NCBI GenBank assembly: GCA_937884975.1
Contig: CAKZZS010000073.1
Span: 77,853 to 141,852, forward strand
Length of the DNA: 64,000 nucleotides
Source of the DNA: an uncultured Clostridia bacterium
Lineage (GTDB): Bacteria > Bacillota > Clostridia > Oscillospirales > Acutalibacteraceae
Reading direction: 5' to 3'
Positions 18,924-27,672 of the stretch are shown piece by piece. Within the stretch, counting starts at the first letter, position 1, and the number at the start of each line of letters is the position of its first letter. The notes under the pieces were generated by a model. That model searched no databases. It saw only the letters and a list, made by a program, of their open reading frames with translations, and was not told the DNA's origin. The translations under genes and the position numbers were made by a program.

Positions 18924-20156
18924 TCAGAATTTCTCGTTAAGAAGAGTGATGCCGTCAATTCTCAAATCAAAGTAAGGAGCCGAACGGAAGTTGGACTCAA
19001 GGAACGCGCCGTCCTTGATAACCTCTGTGTCGGGTGTGTAGTTATCATCAGTATCAACGTCTGCCTGATAGCTGTCAAGAGCCTTGCCGTCAACTGTGAA
19101 TGTTGAAGTATCAAACACTTTAACGTCGCCTGCTTCGATAGCAGCCTTAACCTCGTCAAGCTTAGCCTGTGTGCCTTCTGCAGCAGCCTTTTCATTGACG
19201 TCTGTAAGAACAACAGAACCTGTAGCGATAGTGCCTGTCCAGTCAGTATCGATAGCCTTGCTGTCATTTACACAGCCGATGATATACTCGAAATAGGGTT
19301 CCCAGTCAATTCTTGAGGAAACGATGAATGTGTTCGGGCACTGTTCAGCGGTGCTGCCGTTGTAAGAAACGTCAGGAACGCCTGCAGTCTCACAAGCTGT
19401 GGGAGCGCCCATTGAGTCAGCGTGCTGGCTGATAAGGTTACAGCCGTCGTTGATAAGAAGAGTAGCAGCTTCTTTTTCAGCTGTCTCGTCATACCAAGAA
19501 CCTGTGAACTGAACTTCCATTGTAACGGTCGGGCAAATTGAGCGAGCGCCAAGGAAGAAGGATGTGTAGCCTGAAATAACCTCTGCATAGGTGAAAGCGC
19601 CGACATAACCGATCTTTGCGTTATCAGCAGTAACAACCGTACCGTTGATTTCAGTGCCGTTTTCGATCATTTCGTTAAGCTTAAGACCTGCAGCAACGCC
19701 TGCAAGATATCTGCCTTCATAGATAGAAGCGAAAGCATTGTGATAGTTTGCAAGGTTCTCTGTGTGAGCTCTTGTACCTGTAGCGTGGCAGAACTCTACG
19801 TCCGGGAATTCCTTTGCAGCCTGAATCATGAAGGACTCATGACCGAAGGAATCGGCAAATACGATCTTGCAGCCCTGGTCAGCAAGGTCAGCAGCAGCTT
19901 CGTAGCATTCATTAGTCTCGGGAATGTTTGTCTTAATGACTGCTTCAACGCCGAGCTTTTCACAAGCTGCCTTTGCGCCGTTGAGGAAGTTAAGGTCATA
20001 AGTTGAGTTTTCATCGTGAAGGAAGATGAAACCTACCTTAAGCTTCTCAGCTTCGGGTTCTTTGTTATTGTTCTCCTTCTTGCTGCAAGCAGCGAAAACG
20101 CCGATAGCAAGCGCAAGTACGAGGACAACAGCAAGAATTTTTGTTACCTTTTTCAT
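18924..20156 (-). CDS. BMP-family nucleoside-binding lipoprotein
   Basis: A 410-residue solute-binding lipoprotein. The signal ends in the lipobox VFAAC (Cys24), followed by an acidic/Asn-rich linker. The mature part begins KVGFIFLHDENSTYDLNF and contains NGAKAACEKLG and IGYVGAF, typical of the Bmp/Med family that binds purine nucleosides. It lies between xpt and the ATPase, so the imported ligand is probably a purine nucleoside or base. Confidence 0.92.
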   Translation of the reverse strand: MKKVTKILAVVLVLALAIGVFAACSKKENNNKEPEAEKLKVGFIFLHDENSTYDLNFLNGAKAACEKLGVEAVIKTNIPETNECYEAAADLADQGCKIVFADSFGHESFMIQAAKEFPDVEFCHATGTRAHTENLANYHNAFASIYEGRYLAGVAAGLKLNEMIENGTEINGTVVTADNAKIGYVGAFTYAEVISGYTSFFLGARSICPTVTMEVQFTGSWYDETAEKEAATLLINDGCNLISQHADSMGAPTACETAGVPDVSYNGSTAEQCPNTFIVSSRIDWEPYFEYIIGCVNDSKAIDTDWTGTIATGSVVLTDVNEKAAAEGTQAKLDEVKAAIEAGDVKVFDTSTFTVDGKALDSYQADVDTDDNYTPDTEVIKDGAFLESNFRSAPYFDLRIDGITLLNEKF

Positions 20157-20219
20157 TGTGTTTGACCTCCAACAAAAATATTTTTGTTATTTACACGGGG
20201 TTTCCCCGTTTAAACCTAA

Positions 20220-20795
20220 TCAGTCCCTAAAAGTAAGAGAGGTATCCGTCATTGAATCAATAATTACAAGGGACTCAACTCTTATTCCCTTACCTCTTAT
20301 TATCTCTCCGCCGGGCTGGAAGCCCTTTTCAATAACGATTCCCGCTCCGACAAGCGTTGCGCCCGAGTCATTTACTATTTTAATCAGTCCTTCAAGCGCG
20401 CTGCCGTTTGCAAGAAAATCGTCAATAATAAGAACTCTGTCGCCCTTACCAAGATAATCTTTTGAAACGACAATATCGTTTTCATTTCCGTGAGTGAAGG
20501 ACACAACTCTGCTTGAATAGACATTATCGGAAATGTTTTTCGTCTTGCTCTTTTTGGCAAAAACGACGGGAATATTATTAAAAGACTGCGCCGTTACACA
20601 AGCAATTCCGATTCCGGACGCTTCAATAGTGAGTATCTTTGTAACGTTACAGTCTTTGAAACGGTTATAAAATTCTTTTCCTATTTCCGAAAAAAGGGCA
20701 ACATCCATCTGGTGATTAAGGAAGCTGTCTACCTTTAAGACATTTCCCGCCTTCACCACGCCGTCTTTTAAAATTCTCTGCTTTAACAAATCCAT
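20220..20795 (-). CDS. xpt: xanthine phosphoribosyltransferase
   Basis: Xpt makes XMP from xanthine and PRPP (purine salvage). The 191-residue protein begins MDLLKQRILKDG and has the PRPP-binding loop VLIIDDFLANGSA, with the family's acidic pair. The start at ATG 20795 is preferred over the TTG at 20810 because GAGG then lies 9 bases upstream. It heads the operon with the BMP transporter, coupling uptake with capture as nucleotide. No purine riboswitch fold was found in the leader. Confidence 0.93.
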   Translation of the reverse strand: MDLLKQRILKDGVVKAGNVLKVDSFLNHQMDVALFSEIGKEFYNRFKDCNVTKILTIEASGIGIACVTAQSFNNIPVVFAKKSKTKNISDNVYSSRVVSFTHGNENDIVVSKDYLGKGDRVLIIDDFLANGSALEGLIKIVNDSGATLVGAGIVIEKGFQPGGEIIRGKGIRVESLVIIDSMTDTSLTFRD

Positions 20796-20844
20796 TTTAA
20801 AACGCCTCAAAACCCTTTTACTGAAAATGACAAATTTATATTAC

Positions 20845-20873
20845 TATATTATTAACATTTTTTCAATTGTCAA
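20845..20873 (-). promoter_or_regulatory. promoter of xpt and the nucleoside transporter operon
   Basis: TTGACA (20873-20868) is followed after 17 bases by AATATA (20850-20845), or after 19 bases by TATAGT. It lies about 55 bases upstream of the xpt start. The region between this promoter and the mannosidase terminator has no recognised regulatory fold. Confidence 0.55.
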
Positions 20874-20938
20874 AACTGCTAACAAAACATAAATACTTTT
20901 GTAAAAAAATAGCATTTTGACAAAAACAGACAAATAAA

Positions 20939-20986
20939 CCCCACTATATAGACGAGTGAAGTCGCTTTCACACTACTTATAGTGGG
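20939..20986 (-). terminator. branched terminator after the GH38 gene
   Basis: Outer arms CCCACTATA and TATAGTGGGG enclose a smaller GTGAA/TTCAC hairpin; a T-rich stretch follows on the minus strand. The two-level shape could be mistaken for a purine aptamer, but the conserved purine-riboswitch core bases are missing. Confidence 0.65.
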
Positions 20987-21000
20987 ATTTTCTGTCGAAA

Positions 21001-23925
21001 CTACAGCCCTATTGTAATTATTTCAAAGGGCTTATATTCAATTTCACTTGTCTTTCCCGTTTCCTCTTCAAGCAGATTAAGCAGTTTAACCTCCTTGGGA
21101 AGAACGAGCTTTCCGCTCTTTCCGTCCTGTTCGACAAGTCTGATAACAATGGTTTTGCCATCCTCGGAAAGCTTCATTGACTGAAGGAAAAGCTCGCCGA
21201 AATCGTTTGACATATTCATATCCGCCTTTGAGAGCGGAATATTGTATTCATAAGCGGTTTTATTTATCTGCGCGTCAACCGCATTTCCTGCGTGAGGCAT
21301 TATCATATAACAGAAATTATGATAACCCATATCGCTCTCGACATCCGGACGTATTGTTGAACGCAAAAGACTTAAGGACATGGAATTTTCATCAAAGCCG
21401 ACACCGTATTTATTCTCATTTATAAGCGAAACGCCGCCGTCCGCCTGTGACAAATCGCACCATTTGTGGTGACAGACCTCAAACCGAGCCTGCTGCCAGG
21501 AGGTGTTCTTTACCGTATCGCGTACAATGTAGCCTGCGCCGATATCGCAAAGGGCATGTCGGGTGGTTACGTTACAGTCAAACTGCGCCTTTGCAAGGAC
21601 ATGCTTTTCGTGCCAGTCAACGCAGTTCTCAACCTCAATTCCCTTTGAGCGGCGGAAGAAACGGATATATCTTGTCCACTGACTCTTTTCGCTTTTGAGA
21701 ACCACCTTAAACGTGACCGATTCGCTTGATTTTTCACAGACCTTAAACGGAGCCTTTACTTCAAACGGCGTCTCGACCTCCCTGTAATTGGGCAAAATGT
21801 CCCATGCGTCATACACACCGGGCTTATCAACATAAAATTTCATCTTGTTGAATTCGCCGTTTACCCATTCACGGTCAAGCTCTTTATCGTACAGGGATGA
21901 AAAGCTGCCGTCCTCGTTAAATTTTACTCTGTAAAACGGGGTTTCGATTTTATTCGGGAAAATGTAACACCATTCGCCGAAAAATTCCTCCTGTTTTATT
22001 TCGCCGCTTGAAAGCGCAGACAGGTTCGGAACAGTCCAGAAGCCTCTTTCGCCTTTCCTTGTATCTTGACCGTTCTTTGAGGGAATGAACGTTATATTCT
22101 TTCTCTCAAAATTGAGAGAATTAAAATAATTTCTTCCCTCCCCGATTATTTCGTCAAGCTTTTTTTCAACCTCGGTATAATCAGCCATTGCGTCCTTATA
22201 TACGGGATTTATATGGCTGCCGGGTAGAATATCGTGGAACTGATTAAGAAGCACCTTTTTATAGCATTCGCGGATTTCTTCGGCAGGATAAGGCTCGCCC
22301 TTAAGAAAACGCAGAAGTGATATAATTTCCGCTTCTCTCAATTTCCATTCAAGGCGGCGGTTGAGCATCTTGAGATTTGACTTAGTGGTAAAGGTCCCCC
22401 TGTGCATTTCAAGATAAAGCTCACCGTCCCATACGGCAAGATTTTTATTATTCTTAAGGTTTTTTTCAAGGAACTCCGAGGCGCCCGTATGCTCTGTTTT
22501 CGGCATAACCGAAATCTTTTCAAAGCGCTTCATCATTTCAAGCATTTCTTCCGTAACGCCGCTTCCGCCGTCGCCGTAACCGAACATAGACATTGTCTGT
22601 CCGCCGGTAATCTTATCCTGATAAGCCTCCCAGTTTTCTTGAATCTGGCTTGGCATATTCCAGGTTATAAAATGGGTCGGAGGAACGCAGGCATAAACGT
22701 CCGTCCCGTCAATGCCTTTCCAGATGAAATTGTTATGCGGAAAACGGTTCGTATCGTTCCAGGTTGACATTTTATTCGAAACGAAATAGTCAATTCCGCT
22801 CTTCTTTAAAATCTGTGGTAAAATCCAGCTGTTTCCGAAAACGTCGGGAAGCCAGCAGTTATTACATATTTTTCCGAATTTCTCACGGAAATACAACTGA
22901 CCGTAAAGACACTGTCTGATAAGGCTCTCACACGACGGGATATTACAGTCCGGCTCAACATACATTCCGCCGACAGGCTCAAACTGACCGTTTTTGACCT
23001 TTTCCTTTAATTCCTCAAACACTTCGGGATAGTATTTCTCAAGCGTTTCGAAGGTATAGCTTTGAGTGTGAGTATAAATAAGTTCAGGGTATCTGTCCAT
23101 AAGCCGAAGCTGAATAAGGACGGTTCGCAGATTTTTCTGAACAGTGTGAATTCTGCGCCAATAGTACGCAAGGTCAAGGTGGGAATGGGCAATAAGACCT
23201 ACGTCGCCGCTGCCGCCGAACACCTTATTTGAATATATATTTTTCTCAATATAATCAGCTGCTTTGTCAACTCCGTCATAGGTTTCGTAATCGATAAGAT
23301 TTAACGCATTATTAAGCTCACGGTAGACAAAAACGCAGTAATCCTCGTCAAAAAGCTCGCTGTCGGCTATATCAAGCAAAACCTCAAGGTCATAGACAAG
23401 CGAAAGTATATCGTGATTAACCGTTGCAAGGAAGGCGCCCTCAAAAATTTGGCGGCATCCCCTGACGGAGAGACTTTCGGGGTTCCTTTCGTCATCGGGC
23501 TTTGAACGGTTATAACCGACCATATCGAAATTAAGAACATTTGAATCAATATACGGGGAAAGCAGAATTCTGTCTCTGTTCGGGTCAACTCCGCCGACCC
23601 AAACTCCGTTTACCTTAACTATTATTTCGGCAGCGGTTTTCAGGTTGAGCCACAGCTCTTTTCCCCTCATTTTTTCGGGCACAACAACCTCACCCCTGAT
23701 AAACGCAGTGCCGTCCGGGGTGAAATACATATCGCCCTTTTTAAGAGGTCTGTAGAAATCCGAATAAAATTCATATTCGTCCTCGCTTACCTGCCTTGCA
23801 TCACGGATTTCAAGGGAGTTTATTTCATATTTTTCGCCGTAAATTCTGTTTTTCAGCCAGCCGTAGCGAAGCTTGACGTACTCCTCGGGACGCATACTTC
23901 TTCTGACTACCTTTATATGAGCCAT
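21001..23925 (-). CDS. glycoside hydrolase family 38 alpha-mannosidase
   Basis: A 974-residue cytoplasmic enzyme (no signal peptide). GH38 landmarks: AHSHLDLAYYW, where His and Asp bind the zinc; EPDCNIPSCESLIRQ; and WLPDVFGNSWILPQIL, which holds the catalytic nucleophile Asp. A C-terminal beta-sandwich region completes the fold. It probably trims imported alpha-mannosides such as N-glycan or mannan fragments. It stands just downstream of the NifU-like gene with a 9-base gap and ends in its own terminator. Confidence 0.92.
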   Translation of the reverse strand: MAHIKVVRRSMRPEEYVKLRYGWLKNRIYGEKYEINSLEIRDARQVSEDEYEFYSDFYRPLKKGDMYFTPDGTAFIRGEVVVPEKMRGKELWLNLKTAAEIIVKVNGVWVGGVDPNRDRILLSPYIDSNVLNFDMVGYNRSKPDDERNPESLSVRGCRQIFEGAFLATVNHDILSLVYDLEVLLDIADSELFDEDYCVFVYRELNNALNLIDYETYDGVDKAADYIEKNIYSNKVFGGSGDVGLIAHSHLDLAYYWRRIHTVQKNLRTVLIQLRLMDRYPELIYTHTQSYTFETLEKYYPEVFEELKEKVKNGQFEPVGGMYVEPDCNIPSCESLIRQCLYGQLYFREKFGKICNNCWLPDVFGNSWILPQILKKSGIDYFVSNKMSTWNDTNRFPHNNFIWKGIDGTDVYACVPPTHFITWNMPSQIQENWEAYQDKITGGQTMSMFGYGDGGSGVTEEMLEMMKRFEKISVMPKTEHTGASEFLEKNLKNNKNLAVWDGELYLEMHRGTFTTKSNLKMLNRRLEWKLREAEIISLLRFLKGEPYPAEEIRECYKKVLLNQFHDILPGSHINPVYKDAMADYTEVEKKLDEIIGEGRNYFNSLNFERKNITFIPSKNGQDTRKGERGFWTVPNLSALSSGEIKQEEFFGEWCYIFPNKIETPFYRVKFNEDGSFSSLYDKELDREWVNGEFNKMKFYVDKPGVYDAWDILPNYREVETPFEVKAPFKVCEKSSESVTFKVVLKSEKSQWTRYIRFFRRSKGIEVENCVDWHEKHVLAKAQFDCNVTTRHALCDIGAGYIVRDTVKNTSWQQARFEVCHHKWCDLSQADGGVSLINENKYGVGFDENSMSLSLLRSTIRPDVESDMGYHNFCYMIMPHAGNAVDAQINKTAYEYNIPLSKADMNMSNDFGELFLQSMKLSEDGKTIVIRLVEQDGKSGKLVLPKEVKLLNLLEEETGKTSEIEYKPFEIITIGL

Positions 23926-23934
23926 AGCTTCTCC

Positions 23935-24168
23935 TTATTTATCCCAGAAAAACGGTTTTTTCCTCTCAAAGCATAGAGTTACCGTTTCACCTAAGTCCTT
24001 TTTAATCTGCTCTTCTATCCAGCTTACACAGCGTTCAAGAATAAGGCATTTTGAGCATTCGCCCTGAAAAACGACCTTCAATTCATTATTCTCGTATGAG
24101 ACAAAGTCTATCCAGCCGCCGTCGCCCTGTAAAAGCGGTTTAATTTTGTTTTCAATATATTCCTGCAT
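23935..24168 (-). CDS. NifU C-terminal-domain-like protein
   Basis: A 77-residue protein with IKPLLQGDGGWIDFV and the CSKC pair (Cys38, Cys41), the pattern of the NifU-like iron-sulfur scaffold domain. NifU/NfuA domains carry a 4Fe-4S cluster between two CxxC sites. A further Cys47 is near. The C terminus is short and slightly unusual. It lies 5 bases after pgcA and 9 before the mannosidase, with no other Fe-S gene nearby. Confidence 0.75.
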   Translation of the reverse strand: MQEYIENKIKPLLQGDGGWIDFVSYENNELKVVFQGECSKCLILERCVSWIEEQIKKDLGETVTLCFERKKPFFWDK

Positions 24169-24173
24169 ATTTT

Positions 24174-25823
24174 TTACCCGTTAATTACGCCGTCAAAAAC
24201 GGACTTGATGCTTTCAAGTCTTTCATTTGCTGTCTTTCTGTCGTTCGCCCTTACGGCAAAGTAAACCTTTAATTTAGGCTCTGTTCCGGAAGGTCTTACC
24301 GCCGCAAAGGAGCCGTCCGTAAAGAAAAATTTAAGCGCATTTTCGGGCGGCAGTCCGTTAAAGCCGTCTTTATAATCCTCAATATAATCGGTATCGGGGA
24401 AAAGAGATTTTCCGTCGGACCTAAACTGCTTCATAAGAAGCTGAATTTTATATGCGCCGTCCATTCCCTTTAAAACAAAGGTCTCAAGCGAATCAAGATA
24501 ATATCCGTATTTTCCGTAAATTTCCTCAAGCGCGTCAACAAGAGTCATTCCCCTGCCCTTGTAATAGGCGGTCATTTCGGCAACAAGCATACTTGCAACA
24601 ACGGCGTCCTTATCCCTTGTCTGGGTTCCGACAAGATAGCCGTAGCTCTCCTCATATCCCATTACAAATTCATTTGAACCGGTTTTTTCATACTCCTCGA
24701 TTCTTCCGCAGATATTTTTAAATCCCGTCAGTACAAATTCAACCGTAAGTCCGTAGCTTTTTGCTATTTCGGCGCCGAGCGGACTCGTTACAATTGTTGT
24801 GACAAGGGCGCTCTTTTCGTTGAGAAGTCCTCTCTTCTGTTTTTGGGAAAGTACAAATTCGGCAAGCAGCGCGCCTACCTGATTTCCCGTTATAAGAGGA
24901 TATTCGCCGTTATGGCGGACGGAAATACCGATTCTGTCACTGTCGGGGTCCGTTCCTATTACAAGGTCTGCCTGCTCATTTTTTGCCTGTTCAATTGCAA
25001 TTGTGAGCGCGTCCTTTTCCTCCGGGTTGGGCGAACGGACGGTGGAAAAATTGCCGTCGGGCAATTCCTGCTCTTTAACAACTGAAACGTCATAGCCTTC
25101 GAGTATCCTTCTTACGGGTATATTGCCCGTACCGTGAAGCGGAGTATAAACTATTTTAAGGGAATTTTTCTCACTGTAGAGGCTCTGTTTCCTTACGGCA
25201 GAAATAAACGCGTCAAGCACGTCATTTCCCATATACTCGAAAAGTCCTTTTTCAATTGCTTCATCCTTTTCAAGATGTTCAATTCCCTTCAAATCCTCAA
25301 TTAAGTTGACATATTTAATAACGTCGTTTGCTTCATAAACGCTTAACTGACAGCCGAGGTGATTATAGACCTTATAACCGTTATATTCTTTCGGATTATG
25401 ACTTGCGGTAAGGACAATTCCTGCGTCGCACTTTTTATACATAACCGCAAAGGATAAAACGGGAGTCGGCATACAGGTATCAAATACAAACGTCTTTATA
25501 CCGTTTGCGTTGAGGACAGAAGCCGCAGTATGCGCAAAGAACGAGGAATTATTTCTCACGTCATAGCCTATTGCAACGCTCGGCATTCTTCCCTGAATTT
25601 TATTTAAAAGATAATCCGCAAGTCCCTTTGTGGCTTTACTTACGGTATAATAATTCATTCTGTTTGCGCCTGCTCCCATAATGCCGCGCAAGCCGCCCGT
25701 GCCAAAGGAAAGGTCCTTGTAAAACCTGTCCTCCAGCTCCTTTTCGTCAGTAATTTCCATAAGCTCCTTTTTCGTTTCTTCGTCAAAGGTCAACCACTGT
25801 TCATATTTCTTTGAGTAATCCAT
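24174..25823 (-). CDS. pgcA: alpha-phosphoglucomutase / phosphomannomutase
   Basis: A 549-residue member of the alpha-D-phosphohexomutase family that interconverts glucose 1- and 6-phosphate (or the mannose forms). FGTGGLRGIMG at 40-50, the phosphoserine loop TASHNPKEYNGYK (Ser141), the metal loop DPDSDRIGI and a C-terminal RPSGTEPKLK phosphate-binding motif are all present. It shares an operon with the NifU-like gene and the GH38 mannosidase and is divergent from the GH36 gene. Confidence 0.94.
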   Translation of the reverse strand: MDYSKKYEQWLTFDEETKKELMEITDEKELEDRFYKDLSFGTGGLRGIMGAGANRMNYYTVSKATKGLADYLLNKIQGRMPSVAIGYDVRNNSSFFAHTAASVLNANGIKTFVFDTCMPTPVLSFAVMYKKCDAGIVLTASHNPKEYNGYKVYNHLGCQLSVYEANDVIKYVNLIEDLKGIEHLEKDEAIEKGLFEYMGNDVLDAFISAVRKQSLYSEKNSLKIVYTPLHGTGNIPVRRILEGYDVSVVKEQELPDGNFSTVRSPNPEEKDALTIAIEQAKNEQADLVIGTDPDSDRIGISVRHNGEYPLITGNQVGALLAEFVLSQKQKRGLLNEKSALVTTIVTSPLGAEIAKSYGLTVEFVLTGFKNICGRIEEYEKTGSNEFVMGYEESYGYLVGTQTRDKDAVVASMLVAEMTAYYKGRGMTLVDALEEIYGKYGYYLDSLETFVLKGMDGAYKIQLLMKQFRSDGKSLFPDTDYIEDYKDGFNGLPPENALKFFFTDGSFAAVRPSGTEPKLKVYFAVRANDRKTANERLESIKSVFDGVING

Positions 25824-25991
25824 ACCGACGCCTCCCTGCAGCGTTTTTATTTATTAAAAATTTTACCATATTACACAAAGTTAGTCAACGAAGTTTGGAA
25901 GAAAAATGTATATCATTTGAAACGTTAATATGTTATCATTTAAAGGTATTATTATATGCAAGTGGGCGCTTTGCCCTTCAAGGAGGTTAAT

Positions 25992-27626
25992 ATGGAAAAA
26001 TTCAAATTCAGAATCGAGTACAAGGCCGACGGCAAAACCTTTGTGACTAACCAATTTGAAACCGAGCATTTCAGAATGGACGTCAAAAATGCCAAAGACC
26101 ACATCAAGCTTGTTATCGACCCGAAAACACAGTTGACTGTTAATGACCTGACGGTCACATTCCCTGCCGATATCAACGCTGACAGCAGAGTATTCGTCAA
26201 CGGCTATCAGTCCTGGACGGACTGCCGCGAGTATTTCACTAACGAGTCACAGTCGGCAATAATTCATAAATACAACGTTCTTGCCCAAAAGACAAGAATC
26301 GGCGCTTCCGGTGACTACTATTTCACAAAGTATTCCTCGGATACGGGCGTATTTCAGGGCTATTCCTACGGCTACGTAAGAAACGGCAAAACATTTGACC
26401 TTTACGGCTCAATTGACGAAAGAACGGGATTTACCTTCTTTACCTTTGACTGTAATAAAAAAGAAATTTCCGCAAAAAAAGACGTTGAAGGCGTAATTTT
26501 TGACCACCCCTACGCGATAATGGATATTATCAATTTCAAGGGCGAAGAAAACGCAGTATTTGATAAATACTTTGCAGTAATGGGAATTGAAAAGCCGCGC
26601 GTTAAAAAATCGACCGGCTATACAACCTGGTATAACTACTACGCAAAGGTAACCCAGAAAATTGTTGAGGACGATCTTGAAGCTATGTCAAAGCTTGACC
26701 TTGGCATTGATTTCTTCCAGATAGATGACGGCTATCAGACCGCAGTCGGCGACTGGCTTTCAATAATCAACGAAAAATTCCCCGACGGAATGAAGCACTG
26801 CGCCGATGAAATCCACGCAAAGGGAATGAAGGCAGGTCTTTGGCTTGCTCCCCTGGGCGCCCAGTTCAACTCCGCGCTTCGCAAGGAGCATCCCGACTGG
26901 ATTATTAAAGACAAAAACGGCAAGCAGGTTCTTGCAGGCATTAACTGGGGAACCTTCTACGCAGTTGATATTGAAAACGAGGAATGCGCAGAATATATCC
27001 GTCACTGCTTTGACGTCATTCTCAACGAGTGGGGCTTTGATATGGTCAAGCTCGACTTCCTTTACGCGGCTTGTATTATTCCCAGACACGGCAAGTCAAG
27101 AGGTCAGCTTATGTGTGAAGCTATGGACTTTATCCGCGAGTGCGTCGGCGACAAGCTCATTCTCGGTTGCGGCGTTCCGCTCTGGCCTGCATTCGGCAAG
27201 GTTGACTTCTGCCGCATAGGCGCTGATATGGGACTTAAATGGAAGGATTTCCACTATATCCGTGAATTCGTCTCAACCGAATACACGCTTGCAAATTCCA
27301 TCTTCCGCCGTCAGCTTGACAACAGAGCATTCTGCAACGACCCCGACGTATTCCTTCTTCGCGATAACAACATCAAGCTCAACGAGGAGCAGAAGAGAAT
27401 TATCGCCACTGTAAATAACGTTTTCGGCTCGCTGTTATTCGTTTCGGATAATGTTTCCGATTACACTGACGAACAGATGGAGCTGTTCAAATGGGCGGTT
27501 TCAAAGAGCGATATCAAGGTTACAAGCGCCGAATTCATAAAGCAGAATGTAATTAGAATTGATTACACCGACAACGGCGAAGCAAAGAGCCTTTCCTTTG
27601 ACATAAAGAACGGCGTTCTCGCTTAA
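25992..27626 (+). CDS. alpha-galactosidase-like glycoside hydrolase, family 36
   Basis: A 544-residue cytoplasmic enzyme. The clan-D motifs are YTTWYNYY, FFQIDDGYQ, GLWLAPLG, the nucleophile Asp355 in VKLDFLY and the acid/base Asp412 in RIGADMG. The start is set at ATG 25992 by an AAGGAGG 5 bases upstream; the frame is open 36 bases earlier without one. It probably cleaves raffinose-type or galactomannan-derived alpha-galactosides. It stands alone, with a bidirectional terminator after it. Confidence 0.88.
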   Translation: MEKFKFRIEYKADGKTFVTNQFETEHFRMDVKNAKDHIKLVIDPKTQLTVNDLTVTFPADINADSRVFVNGYQSWTDCREYFTNESQSAIIHKYNVLAQKTRIGASGDYYFTKYSSDTGVFQGYSYGYVRNGKTFDLYGSIDERTGFTFFTFDCNKKEISAKKDVEGVIFDHPYAIMDIINFKGEENAVFDKYFAVMGIEKPRVKKSTGYTTWYNYYAKVTQKIVEDDLEAMSKLDLGIDFFQIDDGYQTAVGDWLSIINEKFPDGMKHCADEIHAKGMKAGLWLAPLGAQFNSALRKEHPDWIIKDKNGKQVLAGINWGTFYAVDIENEECAEYIRHCFDVILNEWGFDMVKLDFLYAACIIPRHGKSRGQLMCEAMDFIRECVGDKLILGCGVPLWPAFGKVDFCRIGADMGLKWKDFHYIREFVSTEYTLANSIFRRQLDNRAFCNDPDVFLLRDNNIKLNEEQKRIIATVNNVFGSLLFVSDNVSDYTDEQMELFKWAVSKSDIKVTSAEFIKQNVIRIDYTDNGEAKSLSFDIKNGVLA

Positions 27627-27639
27627 AAGGAAAAATTTA

Positions 27640-27672
27640 ATCCCGTGAGGATTTTCCTCACGGGATTTTTTA
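27640..27672. terminator. bidirectional terminator between GH36 and wall-binding-repeat genes
   Basis: A perfect 11-bp stem ATCCCGTGAGG/CCTCACGGGAT with a 5-base loop, T-run on the plus side and an AAATTTTTCC-type T-run on the minus side. Confidence 0.85.

Noticed and set aside
20939..20986. Purine riboswitch before xpt
   Set aside because: The two-level hairpin lacks the conserved core bases of the purine aptamer, lies upstream of the likely promoter, and fits a terminator of the mannosidase gene.
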